Shown piece by piece: positions 33,637 through 42,976 of a DNA stretch of 64,000 nucleotides. The position numbers were made by a program, and so were the translations under genes. Within the stretch, counting starts at the first letter, position 1, and each line of letters opens with the position of its first letter. Location of the stretch: positions 1 through 64,000 of the forward strand of contig NZ_JAATOM010000014.1 in NCBI RefSeq assembly GCF_019207085.1, written 5' to 3'. Under the pieces are notes generated by a model. It saw only the letters and a program-made list of their open reading frames with translations, had not been told where the DNA came from and made no database searches. Origin of the DNA: Variovorax sp. dw_308. Lineage in GTDB: Bacteria > Pseudomonadota > Gammaproteobacteria > Burkholderiales > Burkholderiaceae_C.

Positions 33637-34419
33637 ATGAACGCCGTCATGAACGCGACCCCCGCGATCAGCTGCCGCGACATCGGCATGCGCTTCTTCA
33701 CCGAGCGCCGCGATGTCACCGCCATCAAGAGCCTCGATCTCGACGTGGCGCAGGGCGAATTCCTGACGCTGCTCGGGCCCTCGGGCTGCGGCAAGTCCAC
33801 TTTCCTGCGTGTCGTGGCCGACCTGCTGGAACCCAGCCGCGGAAAGATCGAAGTGCTCTCGGGCACGCCGCAAGCCGCGCGGGAAAAGCGCGACATCGGC
33901 TTCGTGTTCCAGGACGCGGCGTTGCTGCCCTGGCGCACCGCCTTGCAGAACGTCGAACTGCCGTTGCAGGTGGGGAAGGGCGCGAGCCGCAAGGGCCGTC
34001 GCTCACCGCAGGAACTGCTCGAACTCGTCGGCCTCAAGGACCGCGCCAACGCGTGGCCGCATGAGATGTCCGGTGGCCAGCGCCAGCGCGTCTCCATTGC
34101 CCGCGCGTTGGCCAGCGATCCGAAGATCCTGCTCATGGACGAGCCTTTCGGCGCGCTCGACGAGATCACGCGCGACCGGCTCAACGAGGAAATCCGCAAG
34201 GTCTGGAAAGACACCGGCGTGACCATCCTCTTCGTGACGCACAGCATCCACGAGGCCGCCTTCCTCGGCCAGCGCGTGCTGATGCTGGCCGCCAACCCGG
34301 GCCGGGTGCGCGAGATCGTGCCCGTCAACCTGCCGGAAGACCGCACCCTCGACATCCGCGAGACGCCTGAATTCGTCCAGCTCACGGCGCACCTGCGCCG
34401 GGTGCTGGAAACCTGCTGA
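33637..34419 (+). CDS. ABC transporter ATP-binding protein
   Basis: 260 residues. GPSGCGKST (Walker A), MSGGQRQRVSIARAL (signature), LLMDEPFGALDE (Walker B) and THSIHEAAF (switch His) are all intact. The NrtD/SsuB-like group drives nitrate/sulfonate/taurine-type import. Start ATG at 33637 is 8 bases after the preceding stop; a GTG at 33625 overlapping that stop is possible. It partners the binding protein before it and the permease after it. Confidence 0.95.
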   Translation: MNAVMNATPAISCRDIGMRFFTERRDVTAIKSLDLDVAQGEFLTLLGPSGCGKSTFLRVVADLLEPSRGKIEVLSGTPQAAREKRDIGFVFQDAALLPWRTALQNVELPLQVGKGASRKGRRSPQELLELVGLKDRANAWPHEMSGGQRQRVSIARALASDPKILLMDEPFGALDEITRDRLNEEIRKVWKDTGVTILFVTHSIHEAAFLGQRVLMLAANPGRVREIVPVNLPEDRTLDIRETPEFVQLTAHLRRVLETC

Positions 34420-34432
34420 AAAGGCCATTGCC

Positions 34433-35284
34433 ATGACAACCAGTTCCCTGGAGCCGCCAGTGGCCGTGATGCCCCAGACGCCCGTCGACGCCGAATACCT
34501 CAAGTGGGCGGCAGCGCGTCGCCGCCGCATGTGGCGCCGCCGCATCCTGCCGGCGCTCGGCATCGGCGGCTTGCTCGCCCTGTGGTGGGCCGTGATCACG
34601 ATCTTCGAGGTCAAGCCCTTCATCGCGCCGTCCCCCTGGGCGGTGGTCGAGACGCTCTACGCCAAGCGCGCGGTGCTGCTCGACAACCTGATCCCCACGG
34701 CGCTCGAAGCGGCCGGCGGCTTTCTGCTGGGCAACCTGGCGGCGATCATCATCGCGACCATCTTTGTCCACAACAAGACGCTGCAGGACATCTTCTTCCC
34801 GGTCGTGCTGATGTTCAACGCCATCCCGCTGGTGGCCAAGGCCCCGGTGCTGGTGCTGATCATGGGCAACGGCATGGAGCCGAAGATCACGATCGCCGCG
34901 CTGGTCTGCTTCTTCCCGACGCTGGTCAACATGGTGCGCGGGCTGGAATCGGTGAACCCGCAGGCGATGGAATTGATGCGCGTGCTGTCGGCCAGCAAGA
35001 TGGAAATCTTCTTCCGCCTTCGCCTGCTGAACGCGCTGCCGTATCTGTTCTCGGCGCTGCGCATCGCGGCTTCGATGAGCGTGATCGGCGCGGTCGTGGG
35101 TGAATGGGTGGGTGCCACGGTCGGCATCGGCGCGATGATTTTGCAAGCCACCTTCAACTTCGACTCGCCACTGCTCTATGCCGCGATCGTGATGAGCGCG
35201 ACGCTGTCCGGACTGTTCTTCCTGCTGGTCACGGTGGCCGAGCGCTTGATCATCCGCTGGCATCCCGAAGACACATCGCACTGA
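34433..35284 (+). CDS. ABC transporter permease (binding-protein-dependent)
   Basis: 283 residues with about six transmembrane segments (ILPALGIGGLLALWWAVITI, AAGGFLLGNLAAIIIATIFV and others). The EAA-like loop LRIAASMSVIGAVVGEWVGA faces the ATPase. It completes a three-gene importer with the genes at 32597 and 33637 and is of the SsuC/NrtB type. Confidence 0.93.
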   Translation: MTTSSLEPPVAVMPQTPVDAEYLKWAAARRRRMWRRRILPALGIGGLLALWWAVITIFEVKPFIAPSPWAVVETLYAKRAVLLDNLIPTALEAAGGFLLGNLAAIIIATIFVHNKTLQDIFFPVVLMFNAIPLVAKAPVLVLIMGNGMEPKITIAALVCFFPTLVNMVRGLESVNPQAMELMRVLSASKMEIFFRLRLLNALPYLFSALRIAASMSVIGAVVGEWVGATVGIGAMILQATFNFDSPLLYAAIVMSATLSGLFFLLVTVAERLIIRWHPEDTSH

Positions 35285-35299
35285 ACCCCGGTGCATAAC

Positions 35300-35333
35300 G
35301 GGCGGCAGCCACTCGATACACGAGCTGCCGCCC
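35300..35333 (+). other. strong intercistronic hairpin
   Basis: GGGCGGCAGC (35300-35309) pairs perfectly with GCTGCCGCCC (35324-35333); an inner CTCG/CGAG pair can extend the stem. There is no T-run, so it is not an intrinsic terminator. It sits between the importer permease and the oxidoreductase gene and may set their mRNA stoichiometry or stability. Confidence 0.6.
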
Positions 35334-35360
35334 ACCTCGACATATCAACTGGAGATTTCT

Positions 35361-36740
35361 ATGAGCCGTATTGGTGATTGGATGCAAGAGCCTGCCCACG
35401 ACATTCGCGTGGCAGCCGAATCGGATGTGGTCGTCGTCGGCGGTGGCCCCGCTGGCCAGGCCGCGGCACTGGCCGCTGCGCGCAACGGCGCGAGCGTCAC
35501 GCTGCTGGAGCGCTACAACCACCTGGGCGGCCTCGCATCGGGCGGCATGGTGCTGGTGCTCGACGACATGTGGGACAGTCACCAGCAGGAGATCTCGGTG
35601 CGCGGCATCTGCATGGAGATGATCGAGCGCATGGCCTCGCGCGGCCTGGCCGAATACCCGAAGCAGCAGGACTGGGGCACGCTGCCCGAATCCGTGCGCC
35701 GCTGGAAGCGCTGGGGCACCTTCGACTTCCACAGCAAGGAAAAGCCGCACCCCATCTGCTTCGCCGCCGCCTTCGACCCCGACGCGTTCAAGCGCGCGTC
35801 GCTGGAGATGGTGCAACAGGCCGGCATCAACCTGCGCCTGCACTCGTGGTTCTCGCGCACGCTGGTGGAAGACGGCAAGGTCAAGGGCGTGGTCTGCGAG
35901 TCCAAGAGCGGACGTGAAGCGATCCTCGGCAAGGTGGTGATCGACACCACGGGCGACCTCGACGTCGCCGCATCGGCCGGCGCGCCGCACATCAGCGGCG
36001 CCTACATCGTCACGACGGTGTTCCGCCTGGGCGGCGTCGACACCGACGAAGCCGAGCGCTTCGAGAACGAAGAGCCGGCCGCGTTCCAGGCCATCGACCG
36101 CGAAGTCAAGCACCTGCTCGGCGGCGCATGGGACAGTTGGTGGCTCAAGACGCCGTTGCCCGGCGTCGTGTGGTGCAACTGCCCGCACATGGCCGGCCTC
36201 GACGGCCTGAAGGTGGCCGACCTGACCCGCGCCGAAGTGCAGGGCCGCAACACCATCCACAAGGTGATCGAGTTCATTCGCGGCAAGCTGCCGGGCTTCA
36301 GGAACTGCTTCCTGGTCGACTTGGCGCCGCAGACCGGCATCCGCCAGACGCGACTGCTCGAAGGCGAGTACGTCATGTCGAAGGAAGACGTGGCCCAGCG
36401 CACGCGCTTCGAAGACAGCGTGGCCCGCGGCCGCGATTACTACTACCCGTACCGCACGCTGGTGCCGCGCAGCGTCGACAACCTGCTGGTCGCAGGCCGT
36501 CACTACTCGTCGACGTCCGCCGCGCAGAAGATCTCGCGCGAGATCCCGCCATGCATGGCCATGGGCGAAGCGGCCGGCGTGGCCGCGGCGCAATCGCTCG
36601 ACGCCGGCGTGCTGGTGCGCAACGTCGACATCGCCAAGCTGCAGCGCACGCTGCGCGCCCAAGGCGCCGACCCCGGCGACCAGAAGGGCCCGAATGCCGA
36701 TGTGCCCGAGATTGCCCGTTCCTTTGCGGAGGCCGCATGA
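35361..36740 (+). CDS. FAD-dependent oxidoreductase (FAD_oxidored/PF12831-like)
   Basis: 459 residues. SDVVVVGGGPAGQAAALAAAR is the FAD site; HLGGLASGGMV and DTTGDLDVAASAGAPH are typical of the PF12831-type flavoproteins, and RHYSSTSAAQKISREIPPCMAMGEAAGVAAA closes the FAD fold. It is likely a dehydrogenase or reductase on a CoA or organic-acid substrate. The ferredoxin gene downstream may be its electron partner. It overlaps the CoA-transferase gene by ATGA. Confidence 0.85.
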   Translation: MSRIGDWMQEPAHDIRVAAESDVVVVGGGPAGQAAALAAARNGASVTLLERYNHLGGLASGGMVLVLDDMWDSHQQEISVRGICMEMIERMASRGLAEYPKQQDWGTLPESVRRWKRWGTFDFHSKEKPHPICFAAAFDPDAFKRASLEMVQQAGINLRLHSWFSRTLVEDGKVKGVVCESKSGREAILGKVVIDTTGDLDVAASAGAPHISGAYIVTTVFRLGGVDTDEAERFENEEPAAFQAIDREVKHLLGGAWDSWWLKTPLPGVVWCNCPHMAGLDGLKVADLTRAEVQGRNTIHKVIEFIRGKLPGFRNCFLVDLAPQTGIRQTRLLEGEYVMSKEDVAQRTRFEDSVARGRDYYYPYRTLVPRSVDNLLVAGRHYSSTSAAQKISREIPPCMAMGEAAGVAAAQSLDAGVLVRNVDIAKLQRTLRAQGADPGDQKGPNADVPEIARSFAEAA

Positions 36741-37906
36741 TGTCGAACCAACCAACCCTGCCGCTCGACGGCGTTCGCGTGATCGACTTCACGCAAGTGA
36801 TGATGGGCCCCGTCTGCACGCAGATGCTGGCCGACCACGGCGCCGACGTGATCAAGATCGAGCGCAAGGGCGCGGGCGACCTGAGCCGCTCGACCTTCGC
36901 GCCGGTCGCCGGGCATGACAACCCGATCTTCTGCAGCCTGAACCGCAACAAGCGCAGTGTCGAGATCGATCTTCGCGATCCGGCACAAGTCGATCTGGTC
37001 AAGGCCCTGATCGCCGATGCCGACGTGGTCACCAACAACTTCCGCGCCGGCGTGATGGAGCGCCTGGGCTTGGGCTACGAGGACTGCAAGCGCCTCAACC
37101 CGCGCATCATCTACGCGGTCGGCACCGGCTTCGGCGAGACCGGCCCCTACGCCCACAAGGGCGGCCAGGACGTGCTCGCGCAAGCGCTCACCGGCGTGAT
37201 GGCGCGCCGCGCCGACGATTCGATCCCGGTCTCGATCTACCCGACCGCGCTGGCCGACTACACCGCCGGCATGCACATGGTGCAGGGCATCCTGTTCGCG
37301 CTGTTGCAGCGCGAGCGCACTGGCGAAGGGCAGAAGGTTTCCGTCTCGCTCTTCAACTCGATGCTGGCCATGCAGATGCAGGAGGCCGCGATGATCATGA
37401 TGGAGGACTCGGAGGTCAACTGGGCCGCGATGCCGCTGTCCGGTACCTTCGAGACGCAGAACGGGCCGCTCGTGCTGGTCGGCGCCTTCAAGCAGCATCC
37501 GCTGCGCGACATCTGCACCGCGCTGCAGATCGACGACCTGTCGCAGGACCCGCGCTTCGCCGACCTGCCGGCGCAGTTCCAGCACAAGGCCGAACTGCAC
37601 GCGATCTTCAGGGAGCGCTTCGCCAGCAACACGCGTGAATACTGGCTGGGTCGCCTGGAAGAGCAAGACCTGCTGTCGGCACCGGTGCGTGACATGCGCG
37701 AGGCCCTGGTCGACCCGCAGACGCTGCACAACAAGATGATCATGGAAGACAGCACGCTGTCGGACCGGACACTGAAATTCATCGCCAGCCCGATCCAGAT
37801 GTCCGGCGCGGCGACTGGCATCCTGCGCGAACCGCCGCGGCTCGGGCAGCACACGGAAGAAGTGCTGGCAGAGGCACGCGCATTGATCGAGGTGGTGACG
37901 CTGTGA
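36737..37906 (+). CDS. CaiB/BaiF family III CoA-transferase
   Basis: 389 residues; ATG at 36737 overlaps the previous stop, and a second ATG at 36740 has better spacing to GGAGG. LDGVRVIDFTQVMMGPVCTQMLADHGADVIKIE is the class III N-terminus. The catalytic Asp is present in LADYTAGM (Asp about 174). It transfers CoA between carboxylic acids, so it would activate the imported acid. It overlaps the hydratase gene by GTGA. Confidence 0.94.
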   Translation: MMSNQPTLPLDGVRVIDFTQVMMGPVCTQMLADHGADVIKIERKGAGDLSRSTFAPVAGHDNPIFCSLNRNKRSVEIDLRDPAQVDLVKALIADADVVTNNFRAGVMERLGLGYEDCKRLNPRIIYAVGTGFGETGPYAHKGGQDVLAQALTGVMARRADDSIPVSIYPTALADYTAGMHMVQGILFALLQRERTGEGQKVSVSLFNSMLAMQMQEAAMIMMEDSEVNWAAMPLSGTFETQNGPLVLVGAFKQHPLRDICTALQIDDLSQDPRFADLPAQFQHKAELHAIFRERFASNTREYWLGRLEEQDLLSAPVRDMREALVDPQTLHNKMIMEDSTLSDRTLKFIASPIQMSGAATGILREPPRLGQHTEEVLAEARALIEVVTL

Positions 37907-38721
37907 GCGCCGTACACGCCATGCCGAGCGAGCGCGTTGCATCGACCAGCGTTCGCTACGAGGTCGCGAACAACGTCGCGACCGTCACCATCGACCGCCC
38001 AGACGTGCTCAACGCGGTCGACCTCCCGACCGAGGCAGAGCTCATCCGCATCTGGGAAGACATCGAGAAGCGCAACGACATCCGCGTCGTGGTGCTGACC
38101 GGCACCGGCGAGCGCTCCTTCTGCGCCGGCGCGGACTTGAAGAACACGTCCAACCTCAAGGGCGTCGAGTACTGGGCGGCATCGCGGCCGGGCGGCTTCG
38201 GCGGCATCGCGCTGCGCGAGACGCTCAACGTGCCGGTGATCGCCAAGGTCAACGGCTTCGCGCTGGGTGGCGGCTTTGAAATGGTGCTGGGCTGCGACCT
38301 GGTCGTGGCTTGCGAGGAAGCGAGCTTCGGCCTGCCCGAGCCGCTCGTCGGCCGCCTGCCGCTCGATGGCGGCATGTTGCTGCTGCAGCGCCAGATCCCG
38401 TACCGCCAGGCGATGGGCATGATGCTGACCGGCCAACGCATCAAGGCCGCGCGCGCGCTGGAAATGGGACTGATCAACGAAGTCGTTCCGCGCGCCGAAC
38501 TCGATGCGGCCGTCGACCGCTGGGTGCAGCAACTGCTGGCCTGCGCGCCGCTGTCCTTGCGCGCCATCAAGCAGGTGGTGCGGCAGACCGGCCAGATGTC
38601 GCCGTCGCAGGCGCACGGCATGCGGCTGCCGGAGCTAGTCGCGGCACTGCGGTCCGAAGATTCCAACGAGGGCGTGCTGGCCTTCCAGCAGAAGCGCAAG
38701 CCGCAGTGGCTGGGCCGCTGA
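37903..38721 (+). CDS. enoyl-CoA hydratase/isomerase family protein
   Basis: 272 residues from GTG at 37903, coupled to the CoA-transferase stop. [23 protein letters not shown] (oxyanion site), [16 protein letters not shown] and [12 protein letters not shown] are crotonase motifs, with both conserved Glu positions retained. It probably hydrates or isomerises the CoA ester made by the preceding enzyme. Confidence 0.93.
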   Translation: MSAVHAMPSERVASTSVRYEVANNVATVTIDRPDVLNAVDLPTEAELIRIWEDIEKRNDIRVVVLTGTGERSFCAGADLKNTSNLKGVEYWAASRPGGFGGIALRETLNVPVIAKVNGFALGGGFEMVLGCDLVVACEEASFGLPEPLVGRLPLDGGMLLLQRQIPYRQAMGMMLTGQRIKAARALEMGLINEVVPRAELDAAVDRWVQQLLACAPLSLRAIKQVVRQTGQMSPSQAHGMRLPELVAALRSEDSNEGVLAFQQKRKPQWLGR

Positions 38722-38749
38722 GCCGAGCAAAGCCAAGAGGGTCCATGTC

Positions 38750-39085
38750 ATGGCACACGTCATCACCACGGCCTGCATCGATTGCAAGGACGGCGCCTGC
38801 ATCCCGTGCTGCCCCGTCGATTGCATCTACGAAGGCGCCCGCACTCTGTACATTCACCCCGATGAATGCATCGATTGCGGCGTTTGCGTGTCGGCCTGCC
38901 CGGTGCAGGCCATCTACGAGGAATATCGGTTGCCGCCCGAACTGGCCCATTTCACGGCGATCAACCGGGAGTTCTTCGACAAGGACGTCAGCGGGCTGGG
39001 CTCGCCGGGTGGCGCAGAAGGAGGGCGTGTCGCCTGCGACCATCCCGCCATCGCGCGTGAAATCCCCATCGCCAAGGCCGCATGA
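38750..39085 (+). CDS. 4Fe-4S ferredoxin (FdxA-like)
   Basis: 111 residues. Two cluster regions: [17 protein letters not shown] near residue 9 and [16 protein letters not shown] near residue 43. This is the layout of 7Fe/8Fe ferredoxins of the FdxA type. The C-terminal half after [12 protein letters not shown] is an extension common to this type. Placed between hydratase and LysR genes it likely carries electrons for the FAD oxidoreductase, by inference. Confidence 0.92.
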   Translation: MAHVITTACIDCKDGACIPCCPVDCIYEGARTLYIHPDECIDCGVCVSACPVQAIYEEYRLPPELAHFTAINREFFDKDVSGLGSPGGAEGGRVACDHPAIAREIPIAKAA

Positions 39086-39112
39086 AGGAGCAACTTCGCG
39101 GAGTGCAGCCTG

Positions 39113-40027
39113 ATGCATGCCAGCGTCCTGAAGTACTTCATCGAAGTGGCGAGTTGCGGCTCGGTGCGCAAGGCATCGGAGCGGCTCTTCGTCGCGGCCA
39201 GCGCGGTCAACCGGCAGATCCACAAGCTGGAAGACGAACTGGGCGTCGAGCTGTTCGACCGCCTGCCGACCGGCTTGCGCCTCAACCCCGCCGGCGAGCG
39301 ACTGCTCAAACATGCACAGGAAACGCTGCACCAGTTCCAGGTGATGCGCACCGAGCTCGACGCGCTCAAGGGCGAACGCACCGGGCATGTGAAGGTCGCG
39401 GCGATGGACTCCTTCTTCGAGGAGATGCTGCCGTCTGCGGTCGAGGAGTTCCTGCAGATCTTTCCGGCCGTCACATACACCATCACGTCGATCCAGCCGA
39501 TGGAGGTGGCGCAACTGGTCATGACGGGGCAGGCCGACGTGGGGCTGGCCTTCGTGGGCCGGATGCCGGGCGGCGTCAAGGTGATGAGCAATGCGAGGCT
39601 GCCGATCGGCATCGTGATGCCGCCCGGCCACCCGCTGGCAAGCCATGCCAGCCTGAGCCTCAAGGATTGCGCTAACTATCCCTTCCTGCGATCCAGCTCG
39701 CATCCCGTGCTGAGCGCGGCGCTGTCGCCCGAATTCGCCGCCTTCTGGGACGACATGGAGCCGGCCGCCACCTGCAATTCGACGCCACTTCTCAAGCGCC
39801 TGATCATGGGCGGCAAGGGCATCTCCTGCTTCTCGAAGATCGCTTTCATCGAGGAACTGAAGCGCGGCGAACTGCTGTGGCGGCCCTTCGAATTGCCGGC
39901 GCTCAACGAACTGCAGGTCGGCATCCTGGTGCCGACCCAACGCGTGCTGCCGCATGTCACGCAAAACTTCGTCGGGCGCATGGCCCGGCGTCTTTCTCAA
40001 CTCGAAGCCACGGCCGCTGCGCTGTGA
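39113..40027 (+). CDS. LysR family transcriptional regulator
   Basis: 304 residues. VLKYFIEVASCGSVRKASERLFVAASAVNRQIHKLEDELG is the winged helix-turn-helix, followed by an effector domain (VKVAAMDSFFEEMLPS). It is in the same direction as the catabolic genes, 28 bases after the ferredoxin gene, and probably senses a pathway metabolite to control the cluster. No separate promoter was identified. Confidence 0.94.
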   Translation: MHASVLKYFIEVASCGSVRKASERLFVAASAVNRQIHKLEDELGVELFDRLPTGLRLNPAGERLLKHAQETLHQFQVMRTELDALKGERTGHVKVAAMDSFFEEMLPSAVEEFLQIFPAVTYTITSIQPMEVAQLVMTGQADVGLAFVGRMPGGVKVMSNARLPIGIVMPPGHPLASHASLSLKDCANYPFLRSSSHPVLSAALSPEFAAFWDDMEPAATCNSTPLLKRLIMGGKGISCFSKIAFIEELKRGELLWRPFELPALNELQVGILVPTQRVLPHVTQNFVGRMARRLSQLEATAAAL

Positions 40028-40049
40028 ACACAGGAAAACCTGAAGCCCC

Positions 40050-40811
40050 ATGAACGATCTGAAGAACAAGGCCGTCCTCATCACCGGCGCCAGCACCGGC
40101 ATCGGCGCCGCCGTGGCGCGTGGACTGGGTCAGGCTGGCGCGCGCGTCGCCGTGCACTACCGCGGCAGCCGCAGTGAGGCCGAGGCGGTCGCACGCGACA
40201 TCGACGCGGCCGGCGGCCAGGCATTGCTGGTGCAAGCCGACGTCACCGATTCCGCGTCGGTGGATCGCATGGTGGACCAGGTTCGCCAAAGCTTCGGCGG
40301 CATCGACATCCTCATCAACAACGCCGGCGGCTTCGTCAAGCGCTCGCCCATCGTCGACGCGGACGACGACTACATCGATCAGGTGTTTCGCCTCAATGCG
40401 CGCTCGGTGGTCGCGGTCAGCCGCCGCGTGATCCCGCTCATGGCGGCCAACGGCGGCGGCAGCATCATCAACGTCACGACGCAGGCGGCGCGCACCGGCG
40501 GCGGGCCGGGCGCCGGGCTGTACGCAGCCTGCAAGGGTTTCGTCTCGACCATCACGCGCACGATGGCCAAGGAGCTGGTGAAGGACAAGATCCGCGTCAA
40601 CGCCGTCGCGCCGGGCGTCATCGAGACGCCGTTCCACGACGGCGACTCCAGCCCCGAGGTGTTGAAGAACTTTGCCAACGCCATCCCGATGGGCCGGCTC
40701 GGCACGGCGCAGGAATGCGTCGGCGCCTTCCTCTACCTGGCGAGCGAATCGGCCAGCGGCTATGTGACCGGACAGGTCATCGAGGTCAATGGCGGGCAGG
40801 TGATGCCCTGA
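40050..40811 (+). CDS. SDR family oxidoreductase
   Basis: 253 residues. TGASTGIGAAVARGL (nucleotide site), NNAGG, and YAACKG (catalytic Tyr and Lys) are intact, as is the C-terminal YVTGQVIEVNGG. A typical classical short-chain dehydrogenase using NAD(P). It lies 22 bases after the LysR gene and may belong to the same catabolic unit, acting on a hydroxy/keto intermediate. Confidence 0.92.
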   Translation: MNDLKNKAVLITGASTGIGAAVARGLGQAGARVAVHYRGSRSEAEAVARDIDAAGGQALLVQADVTDSASVDRMVDQVRQSFGGIDILINNAGGFVKRSPIVDADDDYIDQVFRLNARSVVAVSRRVIPLMAANGGGSIINVTTQAARTGGGPGAGLYAACKGFVSTITRTMAKELVKDKIRVNAVAPGVIETPFHDGDSSPEVLKNFANAIPMGRLGTAQECVGAFLYLASESASGYVTGQVIEVNGGQVMP

Positions 40812-40818
40812 CCGCGCT

Positions 40819-42300
40819 TCACACCAAGCGCTTGAACGTCTTCTTCCGCCACACCAGCCGGTAGTAGGCAGTCTGCAGCACCAGCATCGCCACGAACGCG
40901 GCCGGGTACGCGACCCAGATGCCGTTCAGCCCGATGCGGTGGCTCATGAACACGGCCACCGGCACCTCGACCAGCACGATGCAGAAGATCGCGATGCCGG
41001 TCGGCACCAGCACCGAGCCGCTGGCCCGCATGATCCCCGAGAGCACCGAGGCCATGCCGAAGACGATGCTGCCCCACAGCATGATGTGCAGCAGCGTCTG
41101 GGCCACTTCGATGACCGGCTCGCTGGTGATGAACAAGGCCATCAGGTGGCGCGAGAACAGGTAGCCGACCAGCACCAGCGAGCCCGTCAGCACCAGGTTC
41201 ATCAGCAGGCCGGTGCGCGCGATGGCGCCGAGCTTGTCGGAGCGGCCGGCGCCGATCGCCTGCGCACCGAGGATCGACGAGGTGATCGCGATAGAGATGG
41301 CCGGGAACTGCACGTAGGCCACGATCTGGTTCACTGCGCCGTACGCGGCCGTGGCATTGGAGCCATAGGCGTTGACCAACGAGAGCAGGGCGACTTCTGC
41401 CAGCGAGATCACGATCATCTGCACACCGGTCGGCACGCCGACCTTCAAGACGGTCTTCAACACCCTCGGGTTGATGCGCATGTGTCGCGCAAACTCCGCG
41501 TCGGGCGCCAGCGGACTCTTTTTCGAGCGGAGGCGGAACGCCAGCCACACCGTCGACACGACGAAGGAGACCACGGTCGCCGCTGCGCCGCTGGCCACGC
41601 CGAGCCTTGGCAGTCCGCCCCAGCCGAGGATGAGCGCCGGTGTCAGCACCAGGCCGATGCAGGTCGATACCAGCAGCGTGAAGAGCGGCGTCACCGTGTC
41701 GCCCACGCCGCGCAGCATGGCTGTCGACAAGAGGAACACGAACAGCCCCGGCATCGCGATCAACATGATGCGGGCATAGCGCGTGGCCTCGGGCAGGATG
41801 TCCGCGGGCGTGCCGAGCGCCTCCAGCAAGTGGGTCGTGAAGGCGCCGCCGAACACGGCGATGACCAGACCGAAGGCGATCCCCACCGACAAGGTGGTGC
41901 CGGCCACGGTCTTGACCTTGTCGGTGTCGCGCGCGCCCCAGGCCTGGCCGATCAGCACCGACGCTCCCGCGCCCAGGCCGATGGTGAAGGCGATGAAGAA
42001 GAACATCACCGGGAAGAAGCTCGACACCGCCGCCATGGCGCCGACGCCGATCAGCTGGCCGACGTAGATGTTGTTGAGCGTGCCCGACAGCGACTGCAGG
42101 ATGTTGCTGAGCAGCATCGGCGCGAGGAAGGCCGCGAAGATCTTCCAGAGCGGCTTGCCCTCGACGTAGCCGCGTCCTCGCGCCGATGCGACAGGTGGCG
42201 ACACGGGCGCGGGCACCGGATCGGCCACGGCGGCGGGTGGCGCCGCGATCTCACCGGCGATGCGCACGTCTTCCGGCTCCAGTTCGTCGCGCCGGTTCAT
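40819..42300 (-). CDS. MATE family efflux transporter
   Basis: 493 residues with about 12 transmembrane helices. An N-terminal hydrophilic ~45 residues precede PLWKIFAAFLAPMLLSNILQSLSGTLNNIYVGQLIG, the MATE opening. GAGASVLIGQAWGARD and MPGLFVFLLSTAMLRGVGDT are characteristic. It likely exports a drug or metabolite using Na+ or H+. Convergent with the SDR gene (7 bases apart) and overlapping the DUF2239 gene by 4 bases. Confidence 0.9.
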   Translation of the reverse strand: MNRRDELEPEDVRIAGEIAAPPAAVADPVPAPVSPPVASARGRGYVEGKPLWKIFAAFLAPMLLSNILQSLSGTLNNIYVGQLIGVGAMAAVSSFFPVMFFFIAFTIGLGAGASVLIGQAWGARDTDKVKTVAGTTLSVGIAFGLVIAVFGGAFTTHLLEALGTPADILPEATRYARIMLIAMPGLFVFLLSTAMLRGVGDTVTPLFTLLVSTCIGLVLTPALILGWGGLPRLGVASGAAATVVSFVVSTVWLAFRLRSKKSPLAPDAEFARHMRINPRVLKTVLKVGVPTGVQMIVISLAEVALLSLVNAYGSNATAAYGAVNQIVAYVQFPAISIAITSSILGAQAIGAGRSDKLGAIARTGLLMNLVLTGSLVLVGYLFSRHLMALFITSEPVIEVAQTLLHIMLWGSIVFGMASVLSGIMRASGSVLVPTGIAIFCIVLVEVPVAVFMSHRIGLNGIWVAYPAAFVAMLVLQTAYYRLVWRKKTFKRLV

Positions 42301-42863
42301 GCGACCACCCAGGCATTCGCCGACAGGCGCGCAAGGTGGGCCTTGACGTCCTGGGGCCAGCCAGCCACAAGCCCTTCGAAGCGGACCTGCTCGCCGGCAA
42401 ACAGCGCACGGCTGGCTTCCTCGAAATCAGGCAGATGACCCGCGATGGCGCTCATGAATCGGTATGCGGTTTCGCGGGAGGCGCGCACCGTGTCGCGCTC
42501 GGCGTTGACCTTGCGCGCGTCTTCCACCAGCTTGCGCAGCGCGACCGAGGCGCCGCCTGGCTGGCGATTGAGCCAGTCCCAATGACGGGGAAGCAGCGTG
42601 ACCTCGCGGGCCACGACACCCAGCTTCGGTCGGCCGACGGTACGCGTCGGTGGCTCCGGGGCGGTCGCATGGGGGAGCGCGTCGTCGCGAAGGTCGAGAT
42701 CGATCGGCTCGCCGGTGGTGTCGTCGAAGACGAACAGCGGCTGGGAGTCGGTGCGGGATCGCAGTTGCGCGATGACCTCGGCGCGCGGACCTGCCGCAAT
42801 GCGGTGGAATCCCGCGAAAACGGTCAAGGAGTCTGGAGGGCTGTCAGTGTCAACATGTGGCAT
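42297..42863 (-). CDS. DUF2239 family protein
   Basis: 188 residues. LTVFAGFHRIAAGPRAEVIAQL and GRPKLGVVAREVTLLPRHWDWL match the DUF2239 family; no catalytic motif is seen. It is translated first in an operon with the MATE pump (ATGA overlap), which suggests a role linked to the transported compound. The region just before its start carries an 8-bp inverted repeat. Confidence 0.85.
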   Translation of the reverse strand: MPHVDTDSPPDSLTVFAGFHRIAAGPRAEVIAQLRSRTDSQPLFVFDDTTGEPIDLDLRDDALPHATAPEPPTRTVGRPKLGVVAREVTLLPRHWDWLNRQPGGASVALRKLVEDARKVNAERDTVRASRETAYRFMSAIAGHLPDFEEASRALFAGEQVRFEGLVAGWPQDVKAHLARLSANAWVVA

Positions 42864-42873
42864 TCCCGCATTC

Positions 42874-42912
42874 TATCCGGGCAAAATCCAATATTCGCAT
42901 ATTACCCGGATA
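42874..42912. promoter_or_regulatory. 8-bp inverted repeat upstream of DUF2239-MATE
   Basis: TATCCGGG (42874-42881) and CCCGGATA (42905-42912) are perfect inverted arms separated by 23 bases, located 11-49 bases before the DUF2239 start. The intervening DNA is AT-rich (TTCGCATATTA), as in a promoter. Most likely operator half-sites for a regulator of the pump operon; the regulator is not identified in the window. Confidence 0.5.
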
Positions 42913-42976
42913 AAAAATATTCAGCGCACCGTGCCCGCTGTGGCAGCCACCGTCAGCTACCAATTTGATAGCAGAC

